Positions 25,840-35,347 of a DNA stretch of 64,000 nt are shown here, piece after piece (the first letter of the stretch is position 1; every line of letters begins with the position of its first letter). Position numbers and translations under genes: made by a program. The notes under the pieces were generated by a model. That model had not been told where the DNA came from. It ran no database searches and saw only the letters and a program-made list of their open reading frames with translations. Source of the stretch: an uncultured Bacteroidaceae bacterium (GTDB lineage Bacteria; Bacteroidota; Bacteroidia; Bacteroidales; Bacteroidaceae); NCBI GenBank assembly GCA_905235305.1, contig CAJOLC010000024.1, forward strand, positions 49,362 through 113,361, read 5' to 3'.

Positions 25840-26607
25840 TTATACATTATTATTCATTTCTTCTCCTTCAAATTCTTGTCTCCTTATCATTCGGAGCAAA
25901 TACTCTACATCTTTGGGTGACTCGGCGCGACTTATAACAAGCTTCTGAAAGAAATCCTCATTAGTCATTTCAGAGTTAAAGTCATCCACTAACTCTCTGG
26001 GTTCGTCAAACGTTTTCACGAGTAACAAACCTTTTTGTTTCATCATATCACGGAGAGTTATAATGCCTCTGTTGTATCTGGGCCTGACAGCTATTAAATG
26101 CTGTATTAGCTTTAATCCCTGCTTGCCAAGATGCAATTCATTAAGCATTCCTGTCATGTAGAAAAGCTTTGCATCAGGGATTGGTTTATCTAATACATCT
26201 CCTATAGCAGCTCCTGCCTCATCATATTGCCCTAACTTAGCCAGACATCGTGACTTCACATAAAGAGCTTCTTGACATTGATGAAGAACTAACACGCCTT
26301 CTACATACTTCAAGGCCTGCTCAAATTTACCCGCATAAAGACTAAGTAGTGCCACCAAGAACTTCGGTGCCCAATGGTCTGCCTCCATCAGCGACGCAGG
26401 AACCTCGCTAATACAGCCAAACAAATCCTCGTCACAGATGACGGTATCGAGGAAACGCTTGGTCTGCTGCATCGCTTCCTTGATGTCACCCGTTGCTGCA
26501 TTTTTATGAACCAACAGCAAGTACTGTTTTGCCGCTTCGTCATAGTCATGATTGAGGAGTAACTGATAAACAGCCACTCTCAATCTCACTATTGATGACT
26601 TGTTCAT
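25840..26607 (-). CDS. TPR-like helical repeat protein
   Basis: With the start at 26607 (MNKSSIVRLRVAVYQLLL) the protein has 255 residues made of helical pairs. Segments such as LLSLYAGKFEQALKYVEGVL, ALYVKSRCLAKLGQYDEAGA and LFYMTGMLNELHLGKQGLKL show the small/large residue pattern of TPR units. No catalytic motif is visible; a scaffold or sensor role is only inference. Its 5' end overlaps the helicase 3' end by 62 bases in another frame. An upstream ATG at 26625 is possible. Confidence 0.7.
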   Translation of the reverse strand: MNKSSIVRLRVAVYQLLLNHDYDEAAKQYLLLVHKNAATGDIKEAMQQTKRFLDTVICDEDLFGCISEVPASLMEADHWAPKFLVALLSLYAGKFEQALKYVEGVLVLHQCQEALYVKSRCLAKLGQYDEAGAAIGDVLDKPIPDAKLFYMTGMLNELHLGKQGLKLIQHLIAVRPRYNRGIITLRDMMKQKGLLLVKTFDEPRELVDDFNSEMTNEDFFQKLVISRAESPKDVEYLLRMIRRQEFEGEEMNNNV

Positions 26608-27934
26608 CGTTATAGCCATTGGCATAACACAGCACTTCTCTACTTGTGTGCACGTATTGAGGTATGATAGGATGCGAAAGGTATAACCCTCCCAACGAAC
26701 GCACTCGGGTCAATGCCACATATAGTTGTCCTGCTGCAAACATGCCACGGCTAAGGTCAATGGACAACTTGTCGAACGTCATGCCTTGGCTTTTATGCAC
26801 GGTAATGGCCCAAGCCAGTCGCAGCGGGAACTGAGTATAGGTTCCAACAACCTCCTTTTTCAACTTTCGCTCTTCCCTGTCATATTCATAATAGATGGAA
26901 TCCCAAGTACAGCAAGGTACAGCGTAAGTCTCAGCGTTATTAATGGTAACTTGAATCTCGTCTTTCGACAAATTCGATACGATTGCCAGCGTCCCGTTTG
27001 CCCATCGTTTCTGTGGGTCATTGCGGGTAAACATTACCTGTGCTCCTACTTTCAGTTTCAAGGTCATATCTACAGGGAAGCGTTTTTCTTCAAACCTTCC
27101 TGTCAAAGTGCCTTCATAAACATACTCGTTTGAATCTAATTCGGCAAGACGCCTCTCGTTAATGATGTCTGCAGAAGTATTGAGAGAGGTCAATGTAATT
27201 ACCATCCCATCTTCTTTCTTTGGTTGGCAAACACGACTGTTAAGGTTAGTCAAGTCTTCTGGCAGGACTTTGTTGAGCCTTATATTTTCTAAAATACGGA
27301 GGAACTTTTCATCATCCTGGCGATACACCTTTTGAAATTCAATCTTCGCCAAACGCATACGCTTTATGGCATCTGCCTTATAAAAGAAGAAGTCATTGGA
27401 ACGATACAGGTCATGCATCAACTCTTGTTCCTCTTTTCTTGCCACGATGGGAGGCAACTGAAACATATCACCTACAAAGATTACTTGCTTCCCACCGAAA
27501 GGCAGACTGTTCCGCAAGGTTGTCCTCAAAGTGTAGTCAATGGCATCTACGATATCGCAACGAACCATCGACACCTCATCGATGATAATAGTATCCGTAT
27601 GTATTAGTGTCAGAATACGAGCCTGATTCATCTTCCCGCATGTGCCTGGCATGCAGACATTCATTGGCAAGCCGAAGAAAGAATGGATGGTCTCGCCACC
27701 TGCCAGGATTGCAGCCAAGCCTGTAGGAGCCAAGACGACAAACTCTTTGTCAACCATTTTCTGCACATTTTGCAAGAAGGTTGTCTTGCCTGTTCCTGCT
27801 CGGCCAGTGAGAAAAAAACTTGAATTGGTGTTGGCGATCAGTTCGTATGCCATCATCTGCTCCTTGTTTTCTGTGTCGATGCCTACTTGCATTGTGTCCG
27901 TCATAGTAGCTTGCTTTTGTTTGTCTCCTTTCAT
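26546..27934 (-). CDS. PIF1/RecD-like superfamily 1B DNA helicase
   Basis: The 462-residue ATPase has Walker A FFLTGRAGTGKTTF (about 41-54), APTGLAA (motif Ia), IIIDEVSMV (Walker B), GDMFQLPPI (motif III) and the C-terminal AITVHKSQGMTFDKLSID with YVALTRVR (motifs V and VI). This is the complete SF1B set. PIF1-like helicases unwind 5' to 3' and occur in both housekeeping and mobile or defence loci. It is close to the catalytic core in size, with no extra domain. It has its own promoter (27983-27990) with an inverted repeat at the predicted transcription start, and heads a three-gene operon. Confidence 0.88.
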   Translation of the reverse strand: MKGDKQKQATMTDTMQVGIDTENKEQMMAYELIANTNSSFFLTGRAGTGKTTFLQNVQKMVDKEFVVLAPTGLAAILAGGETIHSFFGLPMNVCMPGTCGKMNQARILTLIHTDTIIIDEVSMVRCDIVDAIDYTLRTTLRNSLPFGGKQVIFVGDMFQLPPIVARKEEQELMHDLYRSNDFFFYKADAIKRMRLAKIEFQKVYRQDDEKFLRILENIRLNKVLPEDLTNLNSRVCQPKKEDGMVITLTSLNTSADIINERRLAELDSNEYVYEGTLTGRFEEKRFPVDMTLKLKVGAQVMFTRNDPQKRWANGTLAIVSNLSKDEIQVTINNAETYAVPCCTWDSIYYEYDREERKLKKEVVGTYTQFPLRLAWAITVHKSQGMTFDKLSIDLSRGMFAAGQLYVALTRVRSLGGLYLSHPIIPQYVHTSREVLCYANGYNDEQVINSEIESGCLSVTPQS

Positions 27935-27943
27935 AACAACATT

Positions 27944-27983
27944 GCAGCGTCAAATCCGATGTGATTTTGGAGATTGACGCTGC
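27944..27983. promoter_or_regulatory. inverted repeat at the helicase transcription start (operator candidate)
   Basis: GCAGCGTCAA (27944-27953) is the exact complement of TTGACGCTGC (27974-27983). The second arm abuts the -7 box, so the predicted transcription start lies within the repeat. Confidence 0.55.
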
Positions 27984-27990
27984 AAAGTTA
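27983..27990 (-). promoter_or_regulatory. -7 promoter box for the helicase operon
   Basis: The minus strand reads TAACTTTG then CAGCG, about 50 bases before the ATG at 27934. Confidence 0.65.
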
Positions 27991-28030
27991 AAGCGATTTT
28001 CACGACCTTACAAGGAAAACAACCTTGCGA

Positions 28031-28060
28031 ACGGTTCCGTTCTATTTGGAACCGTTTTCA
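28031..28060. repeat. 28-bp hairpin repeat, copy A, at the end of the receiver gene
   Basis: AACGGTTCC (28030-28038) pairs with GGAACCGTT (28048-28056). The 28 bases at 28033-28060 match 30444-30471 at 26 positions, in the same orientation. The copy overlaps the last codons and stop of the receiver gene. Confidence 0.75.
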
Positions 28061-29061
28061 CTTGAGTGATTGTTAGGACTTATTATCCTCTTGCTATCTG
28101 CCATAGTCTCTATCTTGTACCACTTTGCTAAGTTCATTTGTTTCTCCGTATGTGTTGCTAAGTATGGGATAAACCAAGAAATAAGTTCAATGATAGCATA
28201 AAGTAATGATCGTATTATCATTGTATCCTTATTCTTTGAAACAAATTGATGCACTTCATACTGAAGATAGGGGTCTCCATGTGAAGCATCTTGAGCCATT
28301 CTTACTATATATTGCATCAACATGTGAAGAGCCTTGGGTAACACTTCTTCTTCCAGTTCGTACTTCTCTGATTTCGAACATAAGAACTTACTAAAATCGT
28401 TGAGTGAGAGCCTCTTGGGAACAATTCCGAAATGAGCCGCTATAGTGTTCATATTGTCAAGAATCACTGTACGGAATTGATTGAAATACCTTTCTGTATC
28501 CGTGAGAGAGCCTTTGCGACTCTGTATGAGCAATTCTCTAACTAAGTCATACGATTTAGCATTGCATTGCTTGTCAAATATCTGGAAGTAATTCAGTTCC
28601 TTTTCGTATTGATTATCTATTTGAAATTCCGCACTATTGATTTTGTCAACATCACTCTTAATTCTAACAAGCAATGGTGCTAGGCCGTTGCCTTTATAAA
28701 ATATCGCATCACGGTCTTTGAAATAGCCCAACTCGTCTTCATCCATAAGGTCTGAGAGATTGACACGCTGAGTATATAGATAGAATGGCAAATGATCGTA
28801 TCTCTCCCTAATCCTCATTGATCTTCTGAAACCAGAAACGTCTCTTTCATCAGATGGGATAGAGTCCGTTGCCGTAAAGTTTGCATCAACAATCACTGCA
28901 TCAATACGGTGACTGACATTTTTCAGTTTCTCTTCTAACATGGCAGCATTGTTGCATTTTATGACATCAACATGCTGCTTTGAAATCAATTCTTTGCCGT
29001 TTTCATCCAGCAAAGCATCGATTTCATCATCAGCCCATACAATCCGATATATCTTATTCAT
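28042..29061 (-). CDS. receiver domain protein with C-terminal helical HEPN-like domain (candidate effector)
   Basis: Starting at 29061 the protein has 339 residues. Residues 1-140 form a response-regulator receiver: IVWADDE with the acidic pair D11/D12, AVIVDANF with phosphoacceptor D59, LYT with T97, and IFYK with K123, so all canonical positions are present. No DNA-binding domain follows. The C-terminal part (about 150-330) is all-helical and contains VRMAQDASHGD, an R254-x6-H261 motif like the R-x4-6-H of HEPN RNases and the R...SHG/AHG signature of Abi-type C-terminal domains. I infer a phosphorylation-controlled RNase-like effector. The kinase gene lies 14 bases upstream. The frame is open up to 29118, but that overlaps the kinase. 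Confidence 0.7.
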   Translation of the reverse strand: MNKIYRIVWADDEIDALLDENGKELISKQHVDVIKCNNAAMLEEKLKNVSHRIDAVIVDANFTATDSIPSDERDVSGFRRSMRIRERYDHLPFYLYTQRVNLSDLMDEDELGYFKDRDAIFYKGNGLAPLLVRIKSDVDKINSAEFQIDNQYEKELNYFQIFDKQCNAKSYDLVRELLIQSRKGSLTDTERYFNQFRTVILDNMNTIAAHFGIVPKRLSLNDFSKFLCSKSEKYELEEEVLPKALHMLMQYIVRMAQDASHGDPYLQYEVHQFVSKNKDTMIIRSLLYAIIELISWFIPYLATHTEKQMNLAKWYKIETMADSKRIISPNNHSSENGSK

Positions 29062-29075
29062 AAGCATATAAAAAA

Positions 29076-30356
29076 TTATAACGTTAAAGGAATGGAAATC
29101 ATGAATGTAGTCCACCATTCTTCTTTTTCTGGAGACGAGACCGCTTCGCTTATAAAATCGAGGGTTCCCCCCATAGATGAAACGATTTTGTACACATGAT
29201 TGCCACCGAGTCCAGAGCGACCTGTTCCTGTACCGAATTTCCCCGAGGCAATGTAATCGTCAATGCTGAAGTCCTTCGGCATCGGTTTTCCATTGTTACC
29301 AACAGCGATAATAACCGAGTTCTCATTACCAACCTTAGCCCGGTCAAGATGTATCTTGACTTTGTTATCAGGGGAATTAGTCTTCTGGAATCCATGTCTA
29401 TTAGCATTGTCAAGCAGACAATCCATCATAATGGCGAGAGCAGTCTCGTTAGCAAGCACAGTATTCTCCCCTTCCAGATTCTCATCATAATAGAACTCGA
29501 TAGAGAAGGTCTTTGAACCATAATTTTCCCATCCTGCTATGTATCTCTCCATAAAATCAACAATGCTTATCTTCTTCTTGGGATAATCATTGAAGTCTGC
29601 ACCATTCATCTCTATCAGGCGCTTAATATATCCGAAATTGTCTCGGATGTAGTCAATCCTCGTTTTACTTTCATCATCTACATCCAACGAAAGAAGTTCC
29701 AACGCATTATTGATGCGGATATAAGGAGTACCCAGCATGTGGATTAAGTCAGAAGATGTCTTCTTCAGCATTTTCCGCTCCTTTAATGCCACAATGTCAT
29801 CAAGGTATTTCTCCTCAGCCTTGAACCCTGCGACTCTCTCCCTCTGTTGTGACAAAGAACCAATCTCGCATCTATCTATAGAGAATCCGCTCTCTCCTAT
29901 TTCAGTTAGGAAACATTCTTCCATGGAAACCGAATACTGGTCAAAATACAGGGAATAGTCTCGACTATTGAGTAACTTCTCCCAAATAATTTGTCTGCAC
30001 AGAAAGAATACGAACTCAGGAAGCAACTGACTGAAATCAAGGTTAAAAATCAGAAAGCCTTTACGCACATACCTACCCTCTGTAGCTTTGTCGAAACGCG
30101 CAGCAGGTACAAAGACGGGGGTGTCCTTACTGGCTATCACATAGGCCATACGAGGATTCTTCATGTCCAACACAAGAGCCTTTCGATCCACTTTGTGGAA
30201 AGTCTGGTCGTTTACGACCCCGTCAGAAAGTTCAGAAGGAATGACATGGATAGAATCCCAGTCCTTTGCAAAATTATCTGCGGTGAACACCTTACCTTTA
30301 GTCTCACCAAACTTTTCGAAATTAATCACACTCAGACTACTGCGAAGATTACTCAT
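29076..30356 (-). CDS. histidine kinase with N-terminal HsdS-like domain
   Basis: The 426-residue protein has no membrane segment. Residues about 1-165 resemble half of a type I restriction specificity subunit (target recognition style: VFVPAARFDK, GFLIFNL, LPEFVFFLCRQIIWEKL), followed by SLSQQRERVAGFKAEEK and a coiled coil, like the conserved helix after HsdS target domains. The kinase part has the H-box SDLIHMLGTP (H206), N-box DCLLDNANRHG (N317), a weak G1 box VGNNGKPMP and a clear G2 box GTGRSGLGGNHV. It should phosphorylate the receiver encoded next. Its promoter is separate from the DUF1016 unit. Other start: 30365. Confidence 0.72.
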   Translation of the reverse strand: MSNLRSSLSVINFEKFGETKGKVFTADNFAKDWDSIHVIPSELSDGVVNDQTFHKVDRKALVLDMKNPRMAYVIASKDTPVFVPAARFDKATEGRYVRKGFLIFNLDFSQLLPEFVFFLCRQIIWEKLLNSRDYSLYFDQYSVSMEECFLTEIGESGFSIDRCEIGSLSQQRERVAGFKAEEKYLDDIVALKERKMLKKTSSDLIHMLGTPYIRINNALELLSLDVDDESKTRIDYIRDNFGYIKRLIEMNGADFNDYPKKKISIVDFMERYIAGWENYGSKTFSIEFYYDENLEGENTVLANETALAIMMDCLLDNANRHGFQKTNSPDNKVKIHLDRAKVGNENSVIIAVGNNGKPMPKDFSIDDYIASGKFGTGTGRSGLGGNHVYKIVSSMGGTLDFISEAVSSPEKEEWWTTFMISIPLTL

Positions 30357-30393
30357 AACAATCAAAATTTAAAATTAAGCTTTATTTCGTTTG

Positions 30394-30401
30394 CAAAGGT
30401 A
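30394..30401 (-). promoter_or_regulatory. -7 promoter box for the kinase-receiver module
   Basis: The minus strand reads TACCTTTG then CAAACG, about 38 bases before the ATG at 30356, and lies inside the segment bracketed by the two hairpin repeats. Confidence 0.65.
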
Positions 30402-30440
30402 CAACCGATTTCTAATTGCTGCAAGCATTTCCATCTCATG

Positions 30441-30471
30441 AATGGTTCCCTTCTGTTTGGAACCGTTTTCA
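30441..30471. repeat. 28-bp hairpin repeat, copy B, upstream of the kinase promoter
   Basis: GGTTCC (30444-30449) pairs with GGAACC (30459-30464), extended to AATGGTTCC/GGAACCGTT with one mismatch. Positions 30444-30471 match copy A at 26 of 28 bases. Confidence 0.75.
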
Positions 30472-30485
30472 TAGAACCTTCTAAA

Positions 30486-31595
30486 TTAAATTGTCTTATC
30501 GGTATTGAGATTGTTATTTATTTGATTTATTAGTTCTTCCGAGAAATGCTCCTTCGCTATAGCTATGGCTCTTTGTAGTTTCTCGGAAAGGATTTTCTTG
30601 TCAGGCAGCTTCGTATAGTACTGGGCTACTTTGATGGGACTGTCCTCATCGAGCATTAAGTATTCGATATGCTCTGTGTTTCCTTCAGAACAAAGGATCA
30701 AACCAATGGGACTTTCTTCCCCTTCCTTACGTTCGTTCTTGTTCAGATAACGTAAATACAACAACATCTGTCCTTCATACTCTGGCTTGAACTTACCTAA
30801 TTTGAGGTCAATCGCTACGATTCTTCGTAAACTACGATGAAAGAACAAAAGGTCGATGTAGTAGTCAACAGCATCTACAGTTATTCGTTTCTGCCTGTCA
30901 AGGAAGGCGAAGTCGGAGCCGATTTCCCGGATGAATTGCTGTATCTGGGTAAGGATGGCAGACTCCAAATCGTTTTCCGAAAAGACATCAGGCAATCCTA
31001 ACATATCAAGAAAGTAACTGCTACGAAATACAAGATCTGGTAGCAGTTGATTTGTCTGCCTTACCTGCTCCAGTTCCTTCTTTATCAGTTCTTCTGGCTT
31101 TCTGCTGATGGCTGTACGCTCGTAAAGTTGCTGGTCAACCTTCTCTGCAAGAGTCCGCGTGTCCCAATGCTCCAGATAGCTCATGATGCCATAAAACTGA
31201 CGGGCCAAAGGGTCTTTTATATACATCAGACCTTTAAGATGTGTCCATGTTAATTGTCTCCGCGTTGCGGATACAATTTCCTCCTGCGAAAAAGTCTCCG
31301 CAGCGCGGAGACAATGTCTCAGTTTCTTCTCACTCCATCCGTTTCCATAGCGCATTACTAATTTCGTGGACAGGTTTTTGACAATGTTCTTTCCATATTC
31401 CGCACGCCGATTGAACAACACATCTTCTTTTATACGCTTGCCAACATACCAATTGGTTAGACACACTTCCGTGTTTACATAGGTTGCCAATCGACTTCTG
31501 GCACCATCGATTATTTCGCAGACGTCATTAAATAGCAATTGTTCTTCTTGCTGTTCGATGGGCTTTAGTTCTATCTCCTTATTCATATAAGTCAT
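30486..31595 (-). CDS. DUF1016 (YhcG-type) PD-(D/E)XK nuclease domain protein
   Basis: The 369-residue protein shows both parts of the YhcG family: an N-terminal helical domain (VCLTNWYVGKRIKEDVLF, GWSEKKLRHCLRAAETF, QLTWTHLKGLMYIKDP) and a C-terminal PD-(D/E)XK-type core with VDYYIDLLFFHRSLRRIVAI then DLKLGKFKPEYEGQMLLYL, supplying the D...D-x-K residues. The family is widespread in defence-rich loci and is predicted to be a nuclease; its mechanism is not settled. It overlaps the end of the WYL gene by 17 bases, so the pair is one operon. MNKEIEL at 31586 is an alternative start. Confidence 0.88.
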   Translation of the reverse strand: MTYMNKEIELKPIEQQEEQLLFNDVCEIIDGARSRLATYVNTEVCLTNWYVGKRIKEDVLFNRRAEYGKNIVKNLSTKLVMRYGNGWSEKKLRHCLRAAETFSQEEIVSATRRQLTWTHLKGLMYIKDPLARQFYGIMSYLEHWDTRTLAEKVDQQLYERTAISRKPEELIKKELEQVRQTNQLLPDLVFRSSYFLDMLGLPDVFSENDLESAILTQIQQFIREIGSDFAFLDRQKRITVDAVDYYIDLLFFHRSLRRIVAIDLKLGKFKPEYEGQMLLYLRYLNKNERKEGEESPIGLILCSEGNTEHIEYLMLDEDSPIKVAQYYTKLPDKKILSEKLQRAIAIAKEHFSEELINQINNNLNTDKTI

Positions 31596-32664
31596 TATAT
31601 TTTCTGTATTGTTCCATTTGATTCTGAAGGATATCCTTTATTCGCTCTCGCAAGGGTTGAGGCTGCATGACCTCGAGGAACTGCCCGTAGGCAAGTATCT
31701 TACCGCACAACTCACGATTAGGCTCTATTTCAAGAGAAACTTCACCATAACGATCATTTTCATGCTCACCAAAAGGAAGGGTCTCTTTTTGGCTGTGATG
31801 CAGAGGCTTCGTGAGCAGCAAGCCATGCAGGTACTCTGTCTTTGTGCGGATGACTACTTGCTCCACCTTAGCATCCTTTTCGTGGGTAACACCTATGATG
31901 TCCTTAAAGAAGTTCTGGTAGAAGCCTTTCTCTGCTGGGATATACCCAATACCTTCAACTATCGTCGGCTCACCGACAATCCTGTCAAGTGGCACGTTAT
32001 AGGCCTTGAATGGCTCACGGTCTGCTTCGCCAAAGACGAACCAACGACCATTATATTCTTTCAGGTATTGAGGATGGAAGGTCAGTTCGAATGGTTCTTG
32101 CCCATAGCGCTGATAGGAGAATCTTAAAACTCTTTTGTCTGTTATGGCTTTGTTGAAGAAAGGAAGCAGATGGATATTGGTCAAGTTCTGCTCCAGACTT
32201 GAGCAAATATGTGTAGCACCTGCTTGTGCATCCCTGTTCGCTTCAAGTAGCAGTTGGGTGTTCTCAAAGAAGGCAGAGAACCAACTCGGAGGCAGAATGC
32301 CAGCAGAGTTTTTACAAAAAGAGACATAGTCCTCTACTGATTTCTGAACAATCGCCTTTCGTTCATCAGCCAAAGGGTCATTCTCCTTGCCAACATATTT
32401 GAAGGCTTTGCCCTTTCCGCTTTTGCCGTTATCTATGATTTGCCCAGTTAGTGCCTGACGAATATCACTAAAAGCTTTCTTCAATTCGCCATAGCCGACC
32501 TCACTGTTGCAGGAATGATGTATGTAGTAGTCTGTAGTCCTGTCGTAATATATGCATAGTATGTCAGCCAAAGAAACAAACTCTCGCTTCATCAGCTCCT
32601 GATAGATTAAGTGTACAAACTGCGATTTCAGGCCGAAGCCGCCAAAAATGTTTCCCTTAGGCAT
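31579..32664 (-). CDS. WYL domain-containing transcriptional regulator
   Basis: With the start at 32664 (MPKGNIFGGFG) the protein has 361 residues. A winged-helix-like N-terminus (FVHLIYQELMKREFVSLADI) and helical linker are followed by a WYL domain at about 185-265: LRFSYQRYGQEPFELTFHPQYLKEYNGRWFVFGEA in pieces, then YNVPLDRIVG. A C-terminal extension, GEVSLEIEPNRELCGKILAYGQFLEVMQP, matches the WCX domain. WYL proteins sense nucleic acid or nucleotide ligands and control many phage-defence operons. It heads the operon with the DUF1016 nuclease. A start at 32703 is also possible, 17 bases after the -7 box. Confidence 0.87.
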   Translation of the reverse strand: MPKGNIFGGFGLKSQFVHLIYQELMKREFVSLADILCIYYDRTTDYYIHHSCNSEVGYGELKKAFSDIRQALTGQIIDNGKSGKGKAFKYVGKENDPLADERKAIVQKSVEDYVSFCKNSAGILPPSWFSAFFENTQLLLEANRDAQAGATHICSSLEQNLTNIHLLPFFNKAITDKRVLRFSYQRYGQEPFELTFHPQYLKEYNGRWFVFGEADREPFKAYNVPLDRIVGEPTIVEGIGYIPAEKGFYQNFFKDIIGVTHEKDAKVEQVVIRTKTEYLHGLLLTKPLHHSQKETLPFGEHENDRYGEVSLEIEPNRELCGKILAYGQFLEVMQPQPLRERIKDILQNQMEQYRKYNDLYE

Positions 32665-32720
32665 ATCTTTGTATTGTATTACAGAGCAAGCTAATTGTCT
32701 CAAATTCTTACTTGACTGTA

Positions 32721-32728
32721 CAAATTTA
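32721..32728 (-). promoter_or_regulatory. -7 promoter box for WYL-DUF1016
   Basis: The minus strand reads TAAATTTG, fitting TAnnTTTG. It is divergent from the ligA promoter region. Confidence 0.5.
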
Positions 32729-32969
32729 GAAAGGTGTTATTTCCAATAAAGAGCATATCGCTTCGTTTATTTTCATTAAGATTCGATAAGGGCATCTCCG
32801 CTGAGGCTGTTTTTTGCCCTATCGCTGACAAAGTTACGAAAAAGATTCTATATACAAAAGATATTCCCAACTATTTTGATAAAATGTCGGGCAATCCCTC
32901 GAGAACAAGAAATCAGGAGTTCAGTCAGGTCGCTCCAATTATACATGAGCAGATATTGCGTTAACACTT

Positions 32970-32993
32970 TTCGCTCACTTATTCGTAGCCTCG
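32970..32993 (+). repeat. decayed copy of the ligA promoter cassette
   Basis: The word TTCGCTCACTTATTCGTA followed by GCCTCG repeats the ligA promoter sequence TTCACTCACTTATTTGTA at 33052, but the -7 box is mutated from TAACTTTG to TAGCCTCG. Confidence 0.5.
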
Positions 32994-33003
32994 ACTGCGT
33001 TGA

Positions 33004-35100
<2,097 letters not shown>

Positions 35101-35347
35101 GCCAAAGACCGAAATGATTCTTCGCCGTGAATGTCCTGAAGAATGAAAAAACAATGCTCATGTCAAGGGGACTGACTATACATTATAATATTATATATAA
35201 GAAAGAAGGACATCCCTTCAGCCAAGCTTATTCTCCGGTTCGGAATCCACAGGTCTTGGGCCGATACCCATGGGTTCTTCCGTAACTTCATACGACCTAA
35301 GCGTCGAAGCCACTGTTTGTGTAACCCAGAAAACTGTATTACATATC

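Noticed and set aside
28031..28060. Simple intrinsic terminator of the receiver gene
   Set aside because: The hairpin overlaps the last codons and is not followed by a T-run on the minus strand, so I kept it as a repeat of uncertain role.
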